From the NCBI RefSeq assembly GCF_019711495.1, contig NZ_JAIGNM010000001.1, forward strand, positions 992,001-1,056,000: a DNA stretch of 64,000 nucleotides, written 5' to 3'. Shown here piece by piece: positions 62,653 to 64,000 of this stretch; the first letter of the stretch is position 1; each line of letters starts with the position of its first letter. A program made the position numbers and the translations under genes. Below the pieces are notes generated by a model. It did not search any database. It worked only from the letters and a program-made list of their open reading frames with translations, and was not told where the DNA came from. The DNA is from Qipengyuania xiamenensis (GTDB lineage: Bacteria; Pseudomonadota; Alphaproteobacteria; Sphingomonadales; Sphingomonadaceae).

Positions 62653-63999
62653 TTAGTCCTTCAGGAAGTCCGGCACGTGGGCTTCACCGCCCCCGTCCTT
62701 CTTGCCGCCACCGTCACGGTCACGACGCGGACCACGGCCACCACGGTCGCCGCCACGGCCACCGCGACGATCACCGCCGCCACGCGGGCCACGGTCACCG
62801 CGCGGTTCGCGCGGCGGACGGGTGTCTTCCAGCTCTTCGCCGGTTTCCTGGTCGACCACGCGCATCGACAGGCGGACCTTGCCGCGCTGGTCGATCTCGA
62901 GGACCTTGACCTTCACTTCCTGGCCTTCCGACACGACGTCGGTCGGCTTCTCGACGCGCTCGTTCTTCATTTCGCTGACGTGGACGAGACCGTCCTTGCC
63001 GCCCATGAAGTTCACGAATGCGCCGAAGTCGACGATGTTGACGACCTTGCCGGTGTAGATCTTGCCGACTTCCGCCTCTTCGACGATGCCTTCGATCCAC
63101 TTCTTCGCGGCTTCGATTTCATCGGCGTTCGACGAGCTGATCTTGATCACGCCTTCGTCGTCGATGTCGACCTTGGCACCGGTTTCGGCGACGATCTCGC
63201 GGATCACCTTGCCGCCCGTACCGATCACGTCGCGGATCTTCGACTTGTCGATCTGCATGGTCTCGATACGCGGAGCGTGCTTCGAAACGCCCGTACGTGC
63301 CGAACCGAGAGCCTTGGCCATCTCGCCGAGGATGTGCTGGCGGCCGGCTTTCGCCTGTTCCAGCGCCTTGGCCATGATTTCCTGCGTAATGCCGGCAACC
63401 TTGATGTCCATCTGCATGGTGGTGATACCAGCTTCCGAACCCGCAACCTTGAAGTCCATGTCGCCGAGGTGATCTTCGTCACCCAGGATGTCCGACAGGA
63501 CCGCGAAGTCGTCGCCTTCGAGGATCAGGCCCATGGCGATGCCGGAGACCGGACGTTCGATCGGAACGCCTGCGTCCATCATCGACAGACAGCCACCGCA
63601 AACGGTCGCCATCGAGCTCGAGCCGTTCGACTCGGTGATGTCCGACAGGACGCGGATCGTGTAGGGGAAGTCTTCGTGGTCGGGCAGCACGGGGTGCAGA
63701 GCGCGCCATGCGAGCTTGCCGTGACCCGTTTCGCGGCGACCGGTGAAGCCGAAGCGGCCAACTTCGCCGACCGAGTACGGCGGGAAGTTATAGTGCAGCA
63801 TGAAGTGATTGTAAGATAGGCCTTCGAGACCGTCGATCATCTGCTCTGCATCCTTGGTGCCCAGCGTGGTGGTGCAGATCGCCTGCGTTTCACCGCGGGT
63901 GAACAGCGCCGAACCATGCGTACGCGGAAGCAGGCCGACCATGGCTTCGATCGGGCGAACCTGGTCGAGCTTGCGGCCGTCGATGCGGGTGCCGTCCTT
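62653..63999 (-). CDS. pnp: Polyribonucleotide nucleotidyltransferase, partial (C-terminal part)
   Basis: 448 residues are visible; the first PH domain and the gene start lie beyond the window edge. The second RNase PH core (about 1-240: [28 protein letters not shown]), the KH domain ([15 protein letters not shown]) and the S1 domain ([15 protein letters not shown]) are intact. PNPase degrades RNA with phosphate from the 3' end in the degradosome. The tail after S1 is a long Arg/Gly-rich segment ending in HVPDFLKD; such RG-rich tails often bind RNA or protein partners. Confidence 0.97.
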   Translation of the reverse strand, partial: KDGTRIDGRKLDQVRPIEAMVGLLPRTHGSALFTRGETQAICTTTLGTKDAEQMIDGLEGLSYNHFMLHYNFPPYSVGEVGRFGFTGRRETGHGKLAWRALHPVLPDHEDFPYTIRVLSDITESNGSSSMATVCGGCLSMMDAGVPIERPVSGIAMGLILEGDDFAVLSDILGDEDHLGDMDFKVAGSEAGITTMQMDIKVAGITQEIMAKALEQAKAGRQHILGEMAKALGSARTGVSKHAPRIETMQIDKSKIRDVIGTGGKVIREIVAETGAKVDIDDEGVIKISSSNADEIEAAKKWIEGIVEEAEVGKIYTGKVVNIVDFGAFVNFMGGKDGLVHVSEMKNERVEKPTDVVSEGQEVKVKVLEIDQRGKVRLSMRVVDQETGEELEDTRPPREPRGDRGPRGGGDRRGGRGGDRGGRGPRRDRDGGGKKDGGGEAHVPDFLKD

Positions 64000-64000
64000 G

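Overview
This is a GC-rich, gene-dense chromosomal segment from an alphaproteobacterium, most likely order Sphingomonadales and family Erythrobacteraceae (Erythrobacter, Qipengyuania or Altererythrobacter relatives). The reasons are the cell-cycle regulator GcrA, the gene neighbourhood serC-serA-hisZ with purA nearby, the cobA-DUF2849-cysI-DUF934-cysH sulfate operon, a TonB-dependent receptor followed by a TPR-sulfotransferase, and several small membrane or secreted proteins of sphingomonad type. I recognised these from protein motifs; no database search was possible. The segment looks like core chromosome. I found no transposase, integrase, phage gene, CRISPR array, rRNA or replication origin.

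Layout. 1-2 kb: rmuC (cut by the window edge), def and recR on the minus strand, diverging from fmt-truA and an MDR oxidoreductase (2.1-4.9 kb). 5-8.2 kb: asparaginase, tRNA-Val, and a two-gene sulfide module (type II sulfide:quinone oxidoreductase plus TauE/SafE exporter) with a palindrome at its promoter. 8.2-12.5 kb: a TlpA-like lipoprotein, then argH, an LptM-like lipoprotein, lysA and a CysG N-terminal homologue with a remnant of a methyltransferase domain. 12.5-14.5 kb: a winged-helix regulator, an ECF sigma factor and a membrane partner. 14.5-22.3 kb: purA, hisZ, serA and serC on the minus strand, with an aldo/keto reductase, trhO and a GST between purA and hisZ. A two-hairpin leader lies upstream of serC. 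22.5-30 kb: glycosyltransferase, membrane protein, YqjI-like PadR regulator with a perfect palindrome, rarA, an RNase H-fold-like protein, glutaminase, tRNA-Thr and a BCCT transporter.

30-36.4 kb: an AT-rich intergenic region, then a TonB-dependent receptor, a TPR-sulfotransferase and an MFS transporter. 36.5-40.5 kb: a cell-surface or envelope-stress-like module with a Gly/Ser-rich secreted protein, a secreted subtilase, a divergent ECF sigma/anti-sigma pair and a small periplasmic protein. 40.6-45.4 kb: obgE, proB, an NAD-dependent epimerase, a redoxin/prolyl-hydroxylase fusion and a lipoprotein. 45.4-52.5 kb: sulfur metabolism (cysH, DUF934, cysI, DUF2849, cobA), MscS channel, cystathionine beta-lyase and mercaptopyruvate sulfurtransferase. 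52.6-57.5 kb: a Pro/Thr-rich membrane protein, queF, a DUF1499 protein, a SLOG-like nucleotide-sensor fused to membrane helices, and a potassium channel. 57.5-64 kb: ABC-2 permease, gcrA, a diguanylate cyclase, a spermidine-synthase-like protein, a methyltransferase and pnp (cut by the window edge).

How the genes work together. Sulfur handling is the strongest theme. Sulfide is oxidised (sqr, tauE). Sulfate is reduced through APS reductase and sulfite reductase, with siroheme supplied by cobA and the CysG-like protein. Organic sulfur is handled by metC and sseA, and sulfate is transferred by the TPR-sulfotransferase. The three candidates for less described biology are the SLOG/membrane protein at 55.3-57.1 kb, the subtilase/ECF/anti-sigma group at 36.5-40.5 kb, and the TonB receptor/TPR-sulfotransferase pair at 30.4-35.1 kb.
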